A stretch of 64,000 bases of DNA from Streptomyces gilvus (lineage in GTDB: Bacteria > Actinomycetota > Actinomycetes > Streptomycetales > Streptomycetaceae), in the NCBI RefSeq assembly GCF_022513565.1, contig NZ_JAKWBE010000001.1, positions 558,001 to 622,000 of the forward strand. Direction: 5' to 3'. The notes beneath the pieces were generated by a model, which had not been told where the DNA came from, made no database searches, and was given only the letters and a program-made list of their open reading frames with translations. Below, one piece after another: positions 9,765-20,921 of this stretch. Both the position numbers and the translations under genes were made by a program. Numbering within the stretch: the first letter of the stretch is position 1; each line of letters starts with the position of its first letter.

Positions 9765-10940
9765 TCAGTCGACGTTGACCGGACCGTCGTCGGACTTGCG
9801 CTCGTCCTTCGCGCGCAGCTCCAGCACGCCGTTGCCGGACGGGCGGCTCTCGCCGTCCTGGCCGCCGCTCAGGTTCTGCCGGACGGAGTCCAGGATCGTC
9901 AGACCCTGCGAGACCAGACCGGCGGCGATCTCACCGAGACCGTCCGCGCCGTTGAGGACGTTGACGTTGGCGCCGGCGAGACCGCCCGCGGCCTCCTTCA
10001 CGATCTGCGGCAGCTGGTCGATCAGCATCCGGTCCAGCGCCACCCGGTCGTACGAGGCGGCCGCCTCGGCCTGGATCTTCATGCGCTGCGCGTCCGCCTG
10101 GGCGAGCAGCCGGATCCGCTCGGCCTCCGCCTCGGCCGGCTTCACGATCTCCGCCACCAGCTGCTGCTGGCGCAACTTGGCCTGCCGCTGGGCCAGTTCG
10201 GTCTGCGCGGCGAGCACCTCCTGCTGGGCGTGCGCCTGCGCCAGCGGTCCGGCCTGCGCGGCCTGCGCCTGCGCGCGGTCCACCTCCGCCGAGTACTCGG
10301 CCTGGACGACGGCGGTCTGCCGGGCGTACTCGGCCTGCTTGCGCGCCGCCTCCTGCTGCGCCTCGGCCGCCGTCTGGGTGGCCTGCGCCTGGGCGATCTG
10401 GGCCTGCCGCTGGATGGCCGCCCGGTGCGGCGCGGACATGGCGTCGATGTAGCCGGCGTCGCCGTCGTCGATCGACTGGATCTGCAGCGAGTCCACGATC
10501 AGACCGATCTTCGCCATCTCCGTCTTCGAGGTGTCCAGCACCTCCGCGGCGAGCTTCTGGCGCTCGGTGACGATCTCCTCGACCGTCATCGAGCCGATGA
10601 TGGCCCGCAGATGACCGGCGAAGATCCGGCCGGTGAGCACCGACATCTGCTCCTGGTCCGAGAGGAAACGCTGCCCGGCGTTGATGATGCTCTCGGTGTC
10701 GTTGCCGACCTTGAACGCGATGACGGCACGTACGTTCAACGCGATGCCCTGCCGGGTCACACAGGTCTCCGTGACCTCGGACTCGCACATCGCCAGCGTG
10801 AGGAAACGGGTCTTTCGGAAGAACGGCAGCACGAACTTCCCGTGCCCCGTCACCACCCGGAACGGCGCGCCCCCCAGTCCCCGCCTGCCACCCGAGATCA
10901 GCATCGCCTCGTCGGGAGCGGGAACGCGGTAACCGAACAT
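9765..10940 (-). CDS. Flotillin-like SPFH-domain protein
   Basis: A 391-residue scaffold protein of membrane microdomains. The SPFH/Band 7 domain is at about residues 5-180 (GKFVLPFFRKTRFLTLAMCE, VRAVIAFKVGND, LRAIIGSMTVEEI). It is followed by a long Ala/Gln-rich coiled coil (about residues 185-300, AQAQATQTAAEAQQEAARKQ) with flotillin-type EAEAERI repeats. There is no real N-terminal transmembrane segment, so attachment is probably by a re-entrant or acylated N-terminus. The start is ATG 10938-10940 with GAGGAG (10947-10952) just upstream. The NfeD-like partner ends 11 bases upstream, the usual flotillin-NfeD pairing. Confidence 0.93.
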   Translation of the reverse strand: MFGYRVPAPDEAMLISGGRRGLGGAPFRVVTGHGKFVLPFFRKTRFLTLAMCESEVTETCVTRQGIALNVRAVIAFKVGNDTESIINAGQRFLSDQEQMSVLTGRIFAGHLRAIIGSMTVEEIVTERQKLAAEVLDTSKTEMAKIGLIVDSLQIQSIDDGDAGYIDAMSAPHRAAIQRQAQIAQAQATQTAAEAQQEAARKQAEYARQTAVVQAEYSAEVDRAQAQAAQAGPLAQAHAQQEVLAAQTELAQRQAKLRQQQLVAEIVKPAEAEAERIRLLAQADAQRMKIQAEAAASYDRVALDRMLIDQLPQIVKEAAGGLAGANVNVLNGADGLGEIAAGLVSQGLTILDSVRQNLSGGQDGESRPSGNGVLELRAKDERKSDDGPVNVD

Positions 10941-10951
10941 TCTGCTACTCC

Positions 10952-11230
10952 TCAGTCCGCGTCGGCACGGTCGCCGATCGCTCCGAGTGGATCCCTCCAC
11001 TCGATGACGCCGACCTCACGACACCCACGTGACTCGATCACGAGCACCGTCGCCCCCGTCGGCAAGGGTTCGTCGGACCAGGCTATGAAGGTCTCCGAGC
11101 CGCCCCGGACCGGCACCAGGACCTCACCGGGACCCCCGGTACCCCGGGTTCCGATGAGCACCTTCCCGATGCAGCCGATCACGGCCTCGTCCTGCGGCAT
11201 CACCGGCCGACCTCCCATGCGTTGGCCCAC
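10952..11230 (-). CDS. Small NfeD-like OB-fold protein
   Basis: A 92-residue protein with IGCIGKVLIGTRGTGGPGEV and LPTGATVLVIESRGCREVGV. This is the layout of the soluble C-terminal beta-barrel of NfeD proteins (G-x-G at the start, TxVxVV near the end). No membrane segment is present, so it is a short form. NfeD partners help flotillins in membrane-domain assembly. The start could also be ATG 11218 or 11200; 11230 is the longest. Confidence 0.7.
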   Translation of the reverse strand: MGQRMGGRPVMPQDEAVIGCIGKVLIGTRGTGGPGEVLVPVRGGSETFIAWSDEPLPTGATVLVIESRGCREVGVIEWRDPLGAIGDRADAD

Positions 11231-11391
11231 GATTCCGACGATAGACCCACCGGTAACCGCTGCCTAACACCAGGACGGATCTCGTAACCCCCGCCATCGG
11301 TGTGACGTTAGCTACGGGACCGATTGGAAGACGACGAACAGGCAACGCTCCCTTTCATGCCCCGTACGCACATCCCCGGGAGGGCGACCCG

Positions 11392-12561
11392 ATGACGACG
11401 GCGACCAGAGCGCCCGGGACGCCGCCCGCCACCGCCACCGAGACCACCGCCACCGAGACCACCGGCACACCGAAGAACAGGATTCCCCGCCCCGCCGCGG
11501 CGCCCACGCTGCCGTCCCTGACCGGACTGCGCTGGATCGCCGCGCTGCTGGTCTTCGGACTGCACGTGCACAACTTCCACTACTTCGACGGCACCGGCCA
11601 GCGCGTGATGACGTGGGCCTTCGGCGCCGGAGCCAACGGAGTGTCGTTCTTCTTCGTGCTCTCCGGCTTCGTCCTGATGTGGTCCGCCCGGCCCGGCGAC
11701 CGCGCGCTGCCGTTCTTCAGACGCCGCATCGCCCGTATCCTGCCCGTCCACCTGGTCACCGCGGCCGTCGCCCTCGTCATGGCCTTCACCCTGGCCCACC
11801 AGAACCGACCGACCCTCACCGCGGGTCTGGCCAACGCCTTCCTGGTGCACTCCTGGTGGCGCCCCTGGTGGCAGACCCTCGACCCGGTCAGCTGGTCGCT
11901 GGCCTGCGAGGCGTTCTTCTACGGCACCTTCCCGCTGCTCGCCCTGCTGCTGCGCCGTCTCGGCGCCCGGGGCGCGGCGGCACTGGCCGGGCTCGCGCTG
12001 CTGGCGGTGTTCGTGCTGGCCTGGGCGGACGCGCACCACTGGGCGGACCAGCCGCTGTACTCCTTCCCTGCGGCACGGCTGCCCGAGTTCGTGATCGGCG
12101 CCGCCGTGGCCCGGCTGGTGCTGCTCGACCGCTGGCGCGGGCCGGGTCTGGAGGCCTCGCTGGCCCTGGCGGTCATCGGCTACTTCCTCGTCCCCCAGGT
12201 CACCTCCGGCTACCCCGCGACGACCTGCACGGTCATCGGCTTCGCGCTGCTGATCCCGGCGGCGGCCCTCGCGGACCTGCGCGGTCTGCCCTCGCTGTGG
12301 CGGCGCCGGTGGCTGGTACGGCTGGGGGAACTGTCCTTCGCCTTCTACATGATCCACCTGCTGGTGCTGCGGGCCGCGACCGGCCTGCTCGGCACCTCCC
12401 CGCGCTTTGGCGTGACGACGGGCCTGGCCACCACGGCCGTCGCGTTCACCGTGTCGCTGGGGCTGGCCTGGGTGCTGTACGAGGCGGTGGAGGTACCGGC
12501 GCGACGCCTGCTGCTCCGCAAGCGGCCGGCCCTCAAGCTGCCCGCCCTGAAGCCGCGGTAG
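11392..12561 (+). CDS. Acyltransferase family 3 membrane protein
   Basis: A 389-residue integral membrane O-acyltransferase with about ten hydrophobic helices. The family signature is visible: SLTGLRWIAALLVFGLHVHN with the conserved histidine, then VSFFFVLSGFVLMW and RRRIARILPVHLVTA. Such enzymes acetylate sugars, peptidoglycan or antibiotics at the membrane. The first 40 residues are a Thr/Ala/Pro-rich cytoplasmic tail with repeated TATETT. The start is ATG 11392 preceded by GGGAGGG (11379-11385). Confidence 0.9.
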   Translation: MTTATRAPGTPPATATETTATETTGTPKNRIPRPAAAPTLPSLTGLRWIAALLVFGLHVHNFHYFDGTGQRVMTWAFGAGANGVSFFFVLSGFVLMWSARPGDRALPFFRRRIARILPVHLVTAAVALVMAFTLAHQNRPTLTAGLANAFLVHSWWRPWWQTLDPVSWSLACEAFFYGTFPLLALLLRRLGARGAAALAGLALLAVFVLAWADAHHWADQPLYSFPAARLPEFVIGAAVARLVLLDRWRGPGLEASLALAVIGYFLVPQVTSGYPATTCTVIGFALLIPAAALADLRGLPSLWRRRWLVRLGELSFAFYMIHLLVLRAATGLLGTSPRFGVTTGLATTAVAFTVSLGLAWVLYEAVEVPARRLLLRKRPALKLPALKPR

Positions 12562-12582
12562 GGCGCCTCAGGCAGGCCCTAC
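12558..12582. terminator. Convergent hairpin between acyltransferase and HxlR genes
   Basis: GTAGGGC (12558-12564) pairs with GCCCTAC (12576-12582). The loop itself contains the small stem GCCTCAGGC. The arms overlap the two facing stop codons, so the hairpin could terminate transcription from both sides. Confidence 0.55.
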
Positions 12583-13061
12583 GGCCGCGGGACGGGCCGG
12601 GCGGCGGGTCCCGGGTGGACCGTGACCTCGGTGGGGGCGAGGGCGGTGTGCTCGTCGGGGCACTCGACCACGACCCGCACCGGGGCGCCGCAGTCGCGGT
12701 GCCGGATCTCGATGACGGGGCCCTCCGGATCGGCGACGTACGTCTCGCCCCACTGCCGCAGCGCGACGAGGACCGGCCACAGATCGCGGCCCTTGGGGGT
12801 GAGCCGGTACTCGTGCCGGGTCCTGCTGCCCCGCTCCTGGTAGGGCACGGTGTTCAGGATCCCGGCGGCGACCAGCTTGCGCAGCCGGTCGGAGAGGACG
12901 GCGTCCGAGAGACCGACATGGCGGCGCAGCTCGTCGAACCGGCGCACTCCGTTGAAGGCGTCCCGCAGGATCAGCAGCGTCCACTTCTCGCCGACCAGGT
13001 CGAGCGTGCGCTGGACGGTGCAGTTCTCCGTGCTCGTCTCCAGCCACTTCATACGGGCCAT
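12579..13061 (-). CDS. HxlR-family winged-helix regulator
   Basis: A 160-residue HxlR regulator with CTVQRTLDLVGEKWTLLILR and FNGVRRFDELRRHVGLSDAV, the family's signature, with the cysteine near the N-terminus (ENCTVQ) that can act as a redox sensor. After about residue 110 a short tail with one cysteine (RHRDCGAPVRVVVE) follows. The start could be ATG 13061 or ATG 13052. It is divergent from the thioesterase gene, with a palindromic operator between them. Confidence 0.9.
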   Translation of the reverse strand: MARMKWLETSTENCTVQRTLDLVGEKWTLLILRDAFNGVRRFDELRRHVGLSDAVLSDRLRKLVAAGILNTVPYQERGSRTRHEYRLTPKGRDLWPVLVALRQWGETYVADPEGPVIEIRHRDCGAPVRVVVECPDEHTALAPTEVTVHPGPAARPVPRP

Positions 13062-13076
13062 CGTAGGCCCCTGACT

Positions 13077-13112
13077 CTGTCATTGACAGTCAGCTCGACC
13101 CGCGGCTAGCTT
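13077..13112 (+). promoter_or_regulatory. Thioesterase promoter with overlapping HxlR operator
   Basis: TTGACA (13083-13088) and TAGCTT (13107-13112) lie 18 bases apart and form a good vegetative promoter facing the thioesterase gene. The palindrome CTGTCA-T-TGACAG (13077-13089) sits exactly over the -35 element, flanked by a further CTGAC/GTCAG pairing. Repressor binding here would block polymerase; the divergent HxlR protein is the obvious candidate. Confidence 0.7.
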
Positions 13113-13145
13113 CGGGGAAAAGAGTCAGGGAGATGGTGCAGGCGC

Positions 13146-13640
13146 ATGAAACGCACGCGGACGTACGACTGGGAGGACCCCGCGATCTCGGCAGGCGCCG
13201 TGGGACGGGGATCGGGGCTGGAGTTCCTGCGGGAGATCCTCGCCGGCCGCCTGCCCACCGCGCCGGTCGCCGCCACCCTGGGCATGGCCCTCGAAAAGGT
13301 GGACCACGGGCACGTGGTGTTCTCCCTGGAGCCCGGCGAGGAGCACTACAACCCGATCGGCAGCGTCCACGGCGGCATCTACGCCACGATGCTCGACTCC
13401 GCGGCGGGCTGCGCCGTGCAGTCCACCCTGCCACAGGGCATGGCCTACACCTCGCTGGACCTGACGGTGAAGTTCCTCCGCCCGGTCACGGCCGACACCG
13501 GCAAGGTCCGTGCCGTCGGCAGCGTCGTCAGCAGTGGCCGCCGCACCGCCCTCGCCGAGGCGAAACTCCTCGACCCGACCGACCGCCTCCTCGCCCACGC
13601 GACGAGCAGCTGCATGCTGTTCCCCGTACCGGCCACCTGA
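13146..13640 (+). CDS. PaaI-family hotdog thioesterase
   Basis: A 164-residue hotdog-fold acyl-CoA thioesterase. The central signature HYNPIGSVHGGIYATMLDSA carries the HGG motif with the catalytic aspartate region, and VKFLRPVTADTGKVRAVGSV is the typical second beta strand. PaaI proteins hydrolyse aromatic or medium-chain acyl-CoA thioesters. The start is ATG 13146. It is divergent from the HxlR regulator that probably controls it. Confidence 0.88.
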   Translation: MKRTRTYDWEDPAISAGAVGRGSGLEFLREILAGRLPTAPVAATLGMALEKVDHGHVVFSLEPGEEHYNPIGSVHGGIYATMLDSAAGCAVQSTLPQGMAYTSLDLTVKFLRPVTADTGKVRAVGSVVSSGRRTALAEAKLLDPTDRLLAHATSSCMLFPVPAT

Positions 13641-13750
13641 AGCCCGACCGGTTCCGCCCGAGCTGAACTCCCTCCTCCGCCGCTCAGGCATTGCGGCGCC
13701 GTCCCGGAGCGTCGAGGCTGGGGGCGTTGCGCGGGTGTGAGGAGGCGGTC

Positions 13751-16479
<2,729 letters not shown>

Positions 16480-16483
<4 letters not shown>

Positions 16484-17928
16484 CGGTGATCCACGAGATC
16501 AACACCCTCGTCTGGCTGCGCGAGCTGAGCACCCGCTACGACCGTCCGGTCACCCTGGGCGACGTACCGGAGGAAGCCTGGGACGAGGTCACCGTGCCGG
16601 GCGTGGACACCGTGTGGCTGATGGGCGTGTGGGAGCGCAGCCCCGCCGGGCTCGCGATCGCCCTGCGCGACGAGTCCCTGCTCGCCTCCTTCCGCCGGGC
16701 GCTGCCCGACCTCACCGACGCGGACATCGCCGGATCGCCGTACTGCGTACGGAACTACGTCGTCGACGCCTCCCTCGGCGGACCGGACGGCCTCGCCGGG
16801 GCGCGCGCCCGACTCGCCGCGCGCGGCCTGCGGCTGATCCTCGACTACGTCCCCAACCACGTCGCCCCCGACCACCCCTGGCTCACCGAACGCCCGAACT
16901 GCCTGATCCGGGGGAGCGCGGACGACCTGGCCCGCTCGCCCGAGGCCTACCTCCAGGCCGCAGGGCAGATCTACGCCCGCGGCCGCGACCCCTACTTCGC
17001 GCCCTGGCCCGACGTCGTCCAGCTGGACGCCTTCAGCGACGACCTGCGCGCGGCGACCGTCGACACCCTCGTCTCCATCGGCGACCAGGCCGACGGCGTG
17101 CGCTGCGACATGGCGATGCTGCTGATGAACGACGTCTTCGCCAAGACCTGGGGCGATCGCGTCGGCCCGCCGCCCGCCGAGGACTTCTGGCCGTACGTCG
17201 TCCCGCGCGTCCGCGCCCGCCACCCGGACCTGCTGTTCGTCGCCGAGGCCTACTGGGACCTCGAATGGGCGCTCCAGCAGCAGGGCTTCGACCACTGCTA
17301 CGACAAGCGCCTCTACGACCGCCTCCTGCACGAGGACGCCGACGCGGTCCGCGCCCACCTCCAGGCCGGCCTCGGCTACCAGCGCGGCCTGGTCCGCTTC
17401 CTGGAGAACCACGACGAACCCCGCGCCGCCGCCACCCTCCCCGGCGACCGGGAGCGCGCCGCGGCGGTCACCGTCGCCACCCTTCCGGGCGCCACCCTCT
17501 GGCACGAGGGCCAGTTCGAGGGCCGCACGGTCCGTCTTCCGGTGTTCCTCTCCCGCCGCCCCGAGGAGCCGGTCGACGAGCAACTGCGTGCCTTCTACGC
17601 CCGGTTGCTCCCGGCGGCCGCCGCCGTGCGCGACGGCGAGTGGCGCCTGCTCCCCGTCACCGGCTGGCCCGACAACGACACCCACCGCAACCTGCTCGCC
17701 TGGTCCTGGACCGGCCCCGGTACCCGCCACCTCGTCGTCGTCAACCACTCCGACGCCCCGGCTCAGGGCCGGGTCCCGCTGCCCTGGCCCGACCTGGCCG
17801 GAGCATCGCACCGGCTCACCGACCTGCTGACGGACGTGACGTACGACCGCGACGGCGACGCGCTGCTCGCCCCCGGGCTCTTCGTCGACCTGCCCGCCTG
17901 GCACTCCCACGTCCTGAGCGCGGCCTGA
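16480..17928 (+). CDS. GH13 alpha-amylase-family enzyme
   Basis: A 482-residue GH13 enzyme with all four conserved regions: LILDYVPNHVAPDHPWL (region I), GVRCDMAMLL with the nucleophile aspartate (II), LLFVAEAYWD with the acid/base glutamate (III) and FLENHDEPRAA (IV). The C-terminal beta domain follows. There is no signal peptide, so it is cytoplasmic. The start ATG 16480 overlaps the stop of the GH63-like gene (ATGA), so the two are coupled and probably process one storage or compatible-solute sugar together. Confidence 0.92.
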
Positions 17929-17937
17929 CGGGGGGCC

Positions 17938-18651
17938 GTGATAGACAGCGACCATGATCTGCTCACGCACGACCGGCGGTGGCCTGTGACCGCCGGCATC
18001 GACACCCCGGACCACCGCGGCCGCACCGGCCTGGACCAGACCGGCCTCGACCTGACCGGAAACCCGCGCGTGAGGGTGCGCGAGGTGAAACTGCTCTCCA
18101 GCCACTGGTACGTGGAGCGGGCCACCACCTTCGACTTCCAGCACGCCGACGGCACCTGGAGCAGCCAGCAGCGCGAGACGCACGACCGCGGCAACGGAGC
18201 CACCATGCTCCTGTACGACACCGAGCGCGAAACCGTCCTGCTCACCCGGCAGTTCCGCTTCCCCGTCTATGTCAACGGCCACCCCGACGGCATGCTGATC
18301 GAGACCCCGGGCGGGCTGCTCGACGACGATGACGAGCACCCCGAACTCACCGCCCGCCGTGAGGTGGTGGAGGAGACCGGGCACACCATCGGCGAGGTCC
18401 AGCACGTCTTCGACGTCTACATGAGCCCCGGTTCGGTCACCGAGCGCGTCAGCTTCTTCGCCGCCGCCTACGGACCCTCGACCCACACCCACGCGGGCGG
18501 CGGCCTGGAGGAGGAGGGCGAGGACATCGAGATCGTCGAACTGCCCTTCCGGCGGGCCCTGGAGATGATCCGCACCGGCGAGATCAACGACGCCAAGACC
18601 ATCATGCTGCTGCAGTGGGCCGCTCTCGAAGGGCCCTTCGCGAAGGGTTGA
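17938..18651 (+). CDS. NudK-like Nudix hydrolase (sugar-nucleotide pyrophosphatase)
   Basis: A 237-residue Nudix enzyme. From REVKLLSSHWYVERATTFDF onward it parallels E. coli NudK, a GDP-mannose pyrophosphatase: ETHDRGNGATMLLYDTER, VNGHPDGMLIETPGGLLDDD, the Nudix box ending in RREVVEETGH, and DVYMSPGSVTERVSFF. The first 45 residues are an extra low-complexity extension. GTG 17938 is the most upstream start and the true one may lie nearer 18075. It follows the GH13 gene by nine bases, linking sugar-nucleotide turnover to the glycosidases. Confidence 0.85.
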   Translation: MIDSDHDLLTHDRRWPVTAGIDTPDHRGRTGLDQTGLDLTGNPRVRVREVKLLSSHWYVERATTFDFQHADGTWSSQQRETHDRGNGATMLLYDTERETVLLTRQFRFPVYVNGHPDGMLIETPGGLLDDDDEHPELTARREVVEETGHTIGEVQHVFDVYMSPGSVTERVSFFAAAYGPSTHTHAGGGLEEEGEDIEIVELPFRRALEMIRTGEINDAKTIMLLQWAALEGPFAKG

Positions 18652-18678
18652 CCTCAAGCGCACTTCAAGAGGAAGACT
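18648..18678 (+). promoter_or_regulatory. Possible MerR-type promoter for the aldo/keto reductase
   Basis: TTGACC (18648-18653) overlaps the NudK stop and starts the dyad ACCTCAAGCGCACTT followed by GAGG. This resembles the CCTCAAG-N4-CTTGAGG boxes bound by SoxR/MerR regulators, but with three extra bases in the right arm. A 19-base spacer would place a weak -10 at 18673-18678, the long spacing typical of MerR promoters. The match is imperfect. Confidence 0.35.
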
Positions 18679-18715
18679 CCCGTTCGTACCCGGAAAACCC
18701 GGGCACGAACGGGAG
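18677..18715 (+). promoter_or_regulatory. Leader hairpin hiding the ribosome-binding site of the aldo/keto reductase gene
   Basis: CTCCCGTTCGTACCCGG and its near-complement CCGGGCACGAACGGGAG form a 17-bp stem with one mismatch around a short AAAAC loop. The right arm contains the GGGAGG ribosome-binding site, ten bases before the ATG at 18725. It could control translation of the reductase, or simply end the upstream transcript, although no T run follows. Confidence 0.55.
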
Positions 18716-18724
18716 GACACACCC

Positions 18725-19708
18725 ATGAAGTACCGCACGATCGGAACCGACCCGGCGCACCGCCGCGAGGTCAGCGTCCTCGCGCTGGGCGCCATGCTGT
18801 TCGGCTCCCGCACCGACGAGAAGACGTCGTACGCCCTGCTCGACCGGTTCGTCGAGGCGGGCGGCACCTTCATCGACACCTCCGACAACTACGCCTTCTG
18901 GGAGGACGGCGGCCAGGGCGGCCAGAGCGAGGAACTCCTCGGCCGGTGGCGGCGCAGCCGCGGCGTCGGCGACGAGATCGTCATCGCGACCAAGCTCGGC
19001 GCCCGGCCCCTCGCTCCCGGCACCAGCTACGTCGACAACCCCGAGGGCCTGTCGGCGAAGGTCATCCGCGAGTCCGCCGAACGCAGCCGCGAACGGCTCG
19101 GCGTGGAGAAGCTGGACCTGCTGTACGCGCACATCGACGACCCGACGGTTCCGCAGCGCGAGACCGTCGAGGGCTTCGCCGAACTCGTCGCCGAGGGCAC
19201 GGTCGGTCTGCTCGGGGTGAGCAACCAGGCCGTGTGGCGGGTGGAGCGGGCCCGGGCGATCGCCGCCGCGGCCGGGCTTCCCGGCTACCAGGTCCTGCAG
19301 TACCAGCACAGCTATCTGCGCCCCCGCACGGACGTGCCGAGCGACCTGTTCCCCGACGGCAGTCTCGGCGCCGTCGACCCGCAGCTGCTGAGCTATCTGC
19401 GGGCCGAACCCGGCCTGACCCTGGTCGCCTACTCACCGCTGCTGAAGGGTGCCTACGTCCGCCCGGAGCGGCTGCCGCACGACTACGACCACCCCGGCAC
19501 CCCGCCCCGGCTCGCGGCCCTGCACCAGGTGGCCGAGGAGACCGGCGCGAGCGTCAACCAGGTCGTCCTCGCCTGGCAGCTGGCCTCGGACATCCCCACC
19601 GTCCCCCTGCCCGGCGCCTCCTCACTCGCCCAACTGGAGGAGAACCTCACCGCCGTCGACCTGGAACTGACGGCAGACCAGCGGTCCAGGCTGGACGCGG
19701 CGAACTGA
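18725..19708 (+). CDS. Aldo/keto reductase
   Basis: A 327-residue NADPH-dependent (alpha/beta)8 oxidoreductase. The expected catalytic Tyr appears in FIDTSDNYAFWEDGG, and the catalytic lysine region is IVIATKLGARPL. The histidine block is LDLLYAHIDDPTVPQRETVE and the nucleotide-binding end is VPLPGASSLAQLEENL. The physiological carbonyl substrate is unknown. The ribosome-binding site lies within a leader hairpin, so expression may be regulated at translation. Confidence 0.93.
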   Translation: MKYRTIGTDPAHRREVSVLALGAMLFGSRTDEKTSYALLDRFVEAGGTFIDTSDNYAFWEDGGQGGQSEELLGRWRRSRGVGDEIVIATKLGARPLAPGTSYVDNPEGLSAKVIRESAERSRERLGVEKLDLLYAHIDDPTVPQRETVEGFAELVAEGTVGLLGVSNQAVWRVERARAIAAAAGLPGYQVLQYQHSYLRPRTDVPSDLFPDGSLGAVDPQLLSYLRAEPGLTLVAYSPLLKGAYVRPERLPHDYDHPGTPPRLAALHQVAEETGASVNQVVLAWQLASDIPTVPLPGASSLAQLEENLTAVDLELTADQRSRLDAAN

Positions 19709-19892
19709 ACACGATCGGGCAGTGCGTGCCACTCGGCGGCGCCGCCGCGGTCGGTGACCCGGGCCTGCCGGGTATGCGTTGTACACGTGACAGACCCGAA
19801 AAATTCACTGAAGCTTTAGCCAAGGGTTATGAACGACCCGGGCGGATTTCCGGTCCATACGGTGGGGGCCGTTCTCGAGAGACGGGGGAATC

Positions 19893-20699
19893 TTGCTTAT
19901 CAGGGGGACCGACCTGGTCGAACGGGGTGAGGGACAGCCGCAGGCCGTGTGGTGGTGGCGGGCACTGCTGTTCCTGTGGCGCACCCTGCGCCGCGAGTGG
20001 AACGGCATCATCGTCGACCCGGTACGGCAGCTGAGACGCCGCGGCCTGCCCGCGCTGTCGCTCGCCTTCCTCGCCGCCTTCGGCGTCATCTTCTTCCACG
20101 CGATCGCCCAGCACCCGGCCGGCGCGACCGCCGTACGGCTGCTCGGCGGCGTCTACGCCGACCTGCCGCTGTGGCTCGCACTGCTGCGCACACCCGTGTC
20201 GCTGTACGTGCCCGCCCTCGACCTGCCGGTGTGGGCGGGCATCACCCAGCTGTTCCTGGCCTTCGCCCTCGCCGAACTCGCCCTCGGCCGCGCCAGAACC
20301 CTCCTCATCTCCTACGTCACCACCCTGGCCGGCACCCTCACGGTCCGGGTGATGCTGGCGATCGGGCCGGGCTGGCACGGCATCGGCCTGCCGCCGGAGA
20401 TCGGACAGGTCCTCGACACCGGCCCGTCCGCCGCCGTGGTCGGCCTGTTCACGTACATCTCCGTCGTCCGCCGCGCCCCCATCGTGTTCACGCTGACCGG
20501 CGGCTCGATGGTCTGGGAGTCGATCGCCGTGCCCAACCTGGCGGGCCGCGAGCATCTCATCGCGGTCGCGGCCGCCATCGTCCTGGCCCTGATCCACGAG
20601 CGTGGCCGCCTATGGCGGAACGGCGGACCGTCCTCCCCGGCCGCCCCCGGTTCCGTACCGGCCCGGTGCTCCACGGGCGGTCCCTCACTGCTGCCGTGA
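19893..20699 (+). CDS. Rhomboid-like integral membrane protein
   Basis: A 268-residue protein with six or seven hydrophobic helices, annotated in actinomycetes as rhomboid-like. A GPSAAVVGLF segment (about residues 178-187) occupies the place of the rhomboid GxSx serine motif. The last helix, REHLIAVAAAIVLALI, contains a histidine but not the full HxxGxxxG pattern, so protease activity is uncertain. The start is TTG 19893 with GGGGGA (19884-19889) upstream. The interval 19709-19892 before it holds no gene. Confidence 0.72.
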   Translation: MLIRGTDLVERGEGQPQAVWWWRALLFLWRTLRREWNGIIVDPVRQLRRRGLPALSLAFLAAFGVIFFHAIAQHPAGATAVRLLGGVYADLPLWLALLRTPVSLYVPALDLPVWAGITQLFLAFALAELALGRARTLLISYVTTLAGTLTVRVMLAIGPGWHGIGLPPEIGQVLDTGPSAAVVGLFTYISVVRRAPIVFTLTGGSMVWESIAVPNLAGREHLIAVAAAIVLALIHERGRLWRNGGPSSPAAPGSVPARCSTGGPSLLP

Positions 20700-20915
20700 G
20701 GGCGGGCGAGGCGTCGGCCGGGAAGAGCCGGCCGCCGGCGCCGACGACCGTGGGGAGGGTGACGAGCCGGTACTCGTCGACCAGGTCCTCGGCCATCAGC
20801 ACGCGGGCGACGCCGAGACCGCCCATGACGATCACGTCCCGCCGCTCCCGCTCGACGGCCGGCAGTACGCCACCAGCTCGCCCCGGTACGGCTCAAGGTC
20901 CATGGGGTTCATCAT
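20675..20915 (-). pseudogene. Chimeric debris: sigma-factor N-terminus joined to a DHFR-family fragment
   Basis: From 20903 downwards the minus strand reads MDLEPYRGELVAYC, like the first helix of SigJ-type ECF sigma factors, then runs into a TGA. In another frame, starting near 20838, it reads VIVMGGLGVARVLMAEDLVD and then EYRLVTLPTVVGAGGRLFP. This is the C-terminal part of a RibD-like dihydrofolate-reductase-family protein. Neither piece is complete. The interval 20700-20921 therefore holds two gene fragments fused by deletion. Confidence 0.6.
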
Positions 20916-20921
20916 GGAGCC

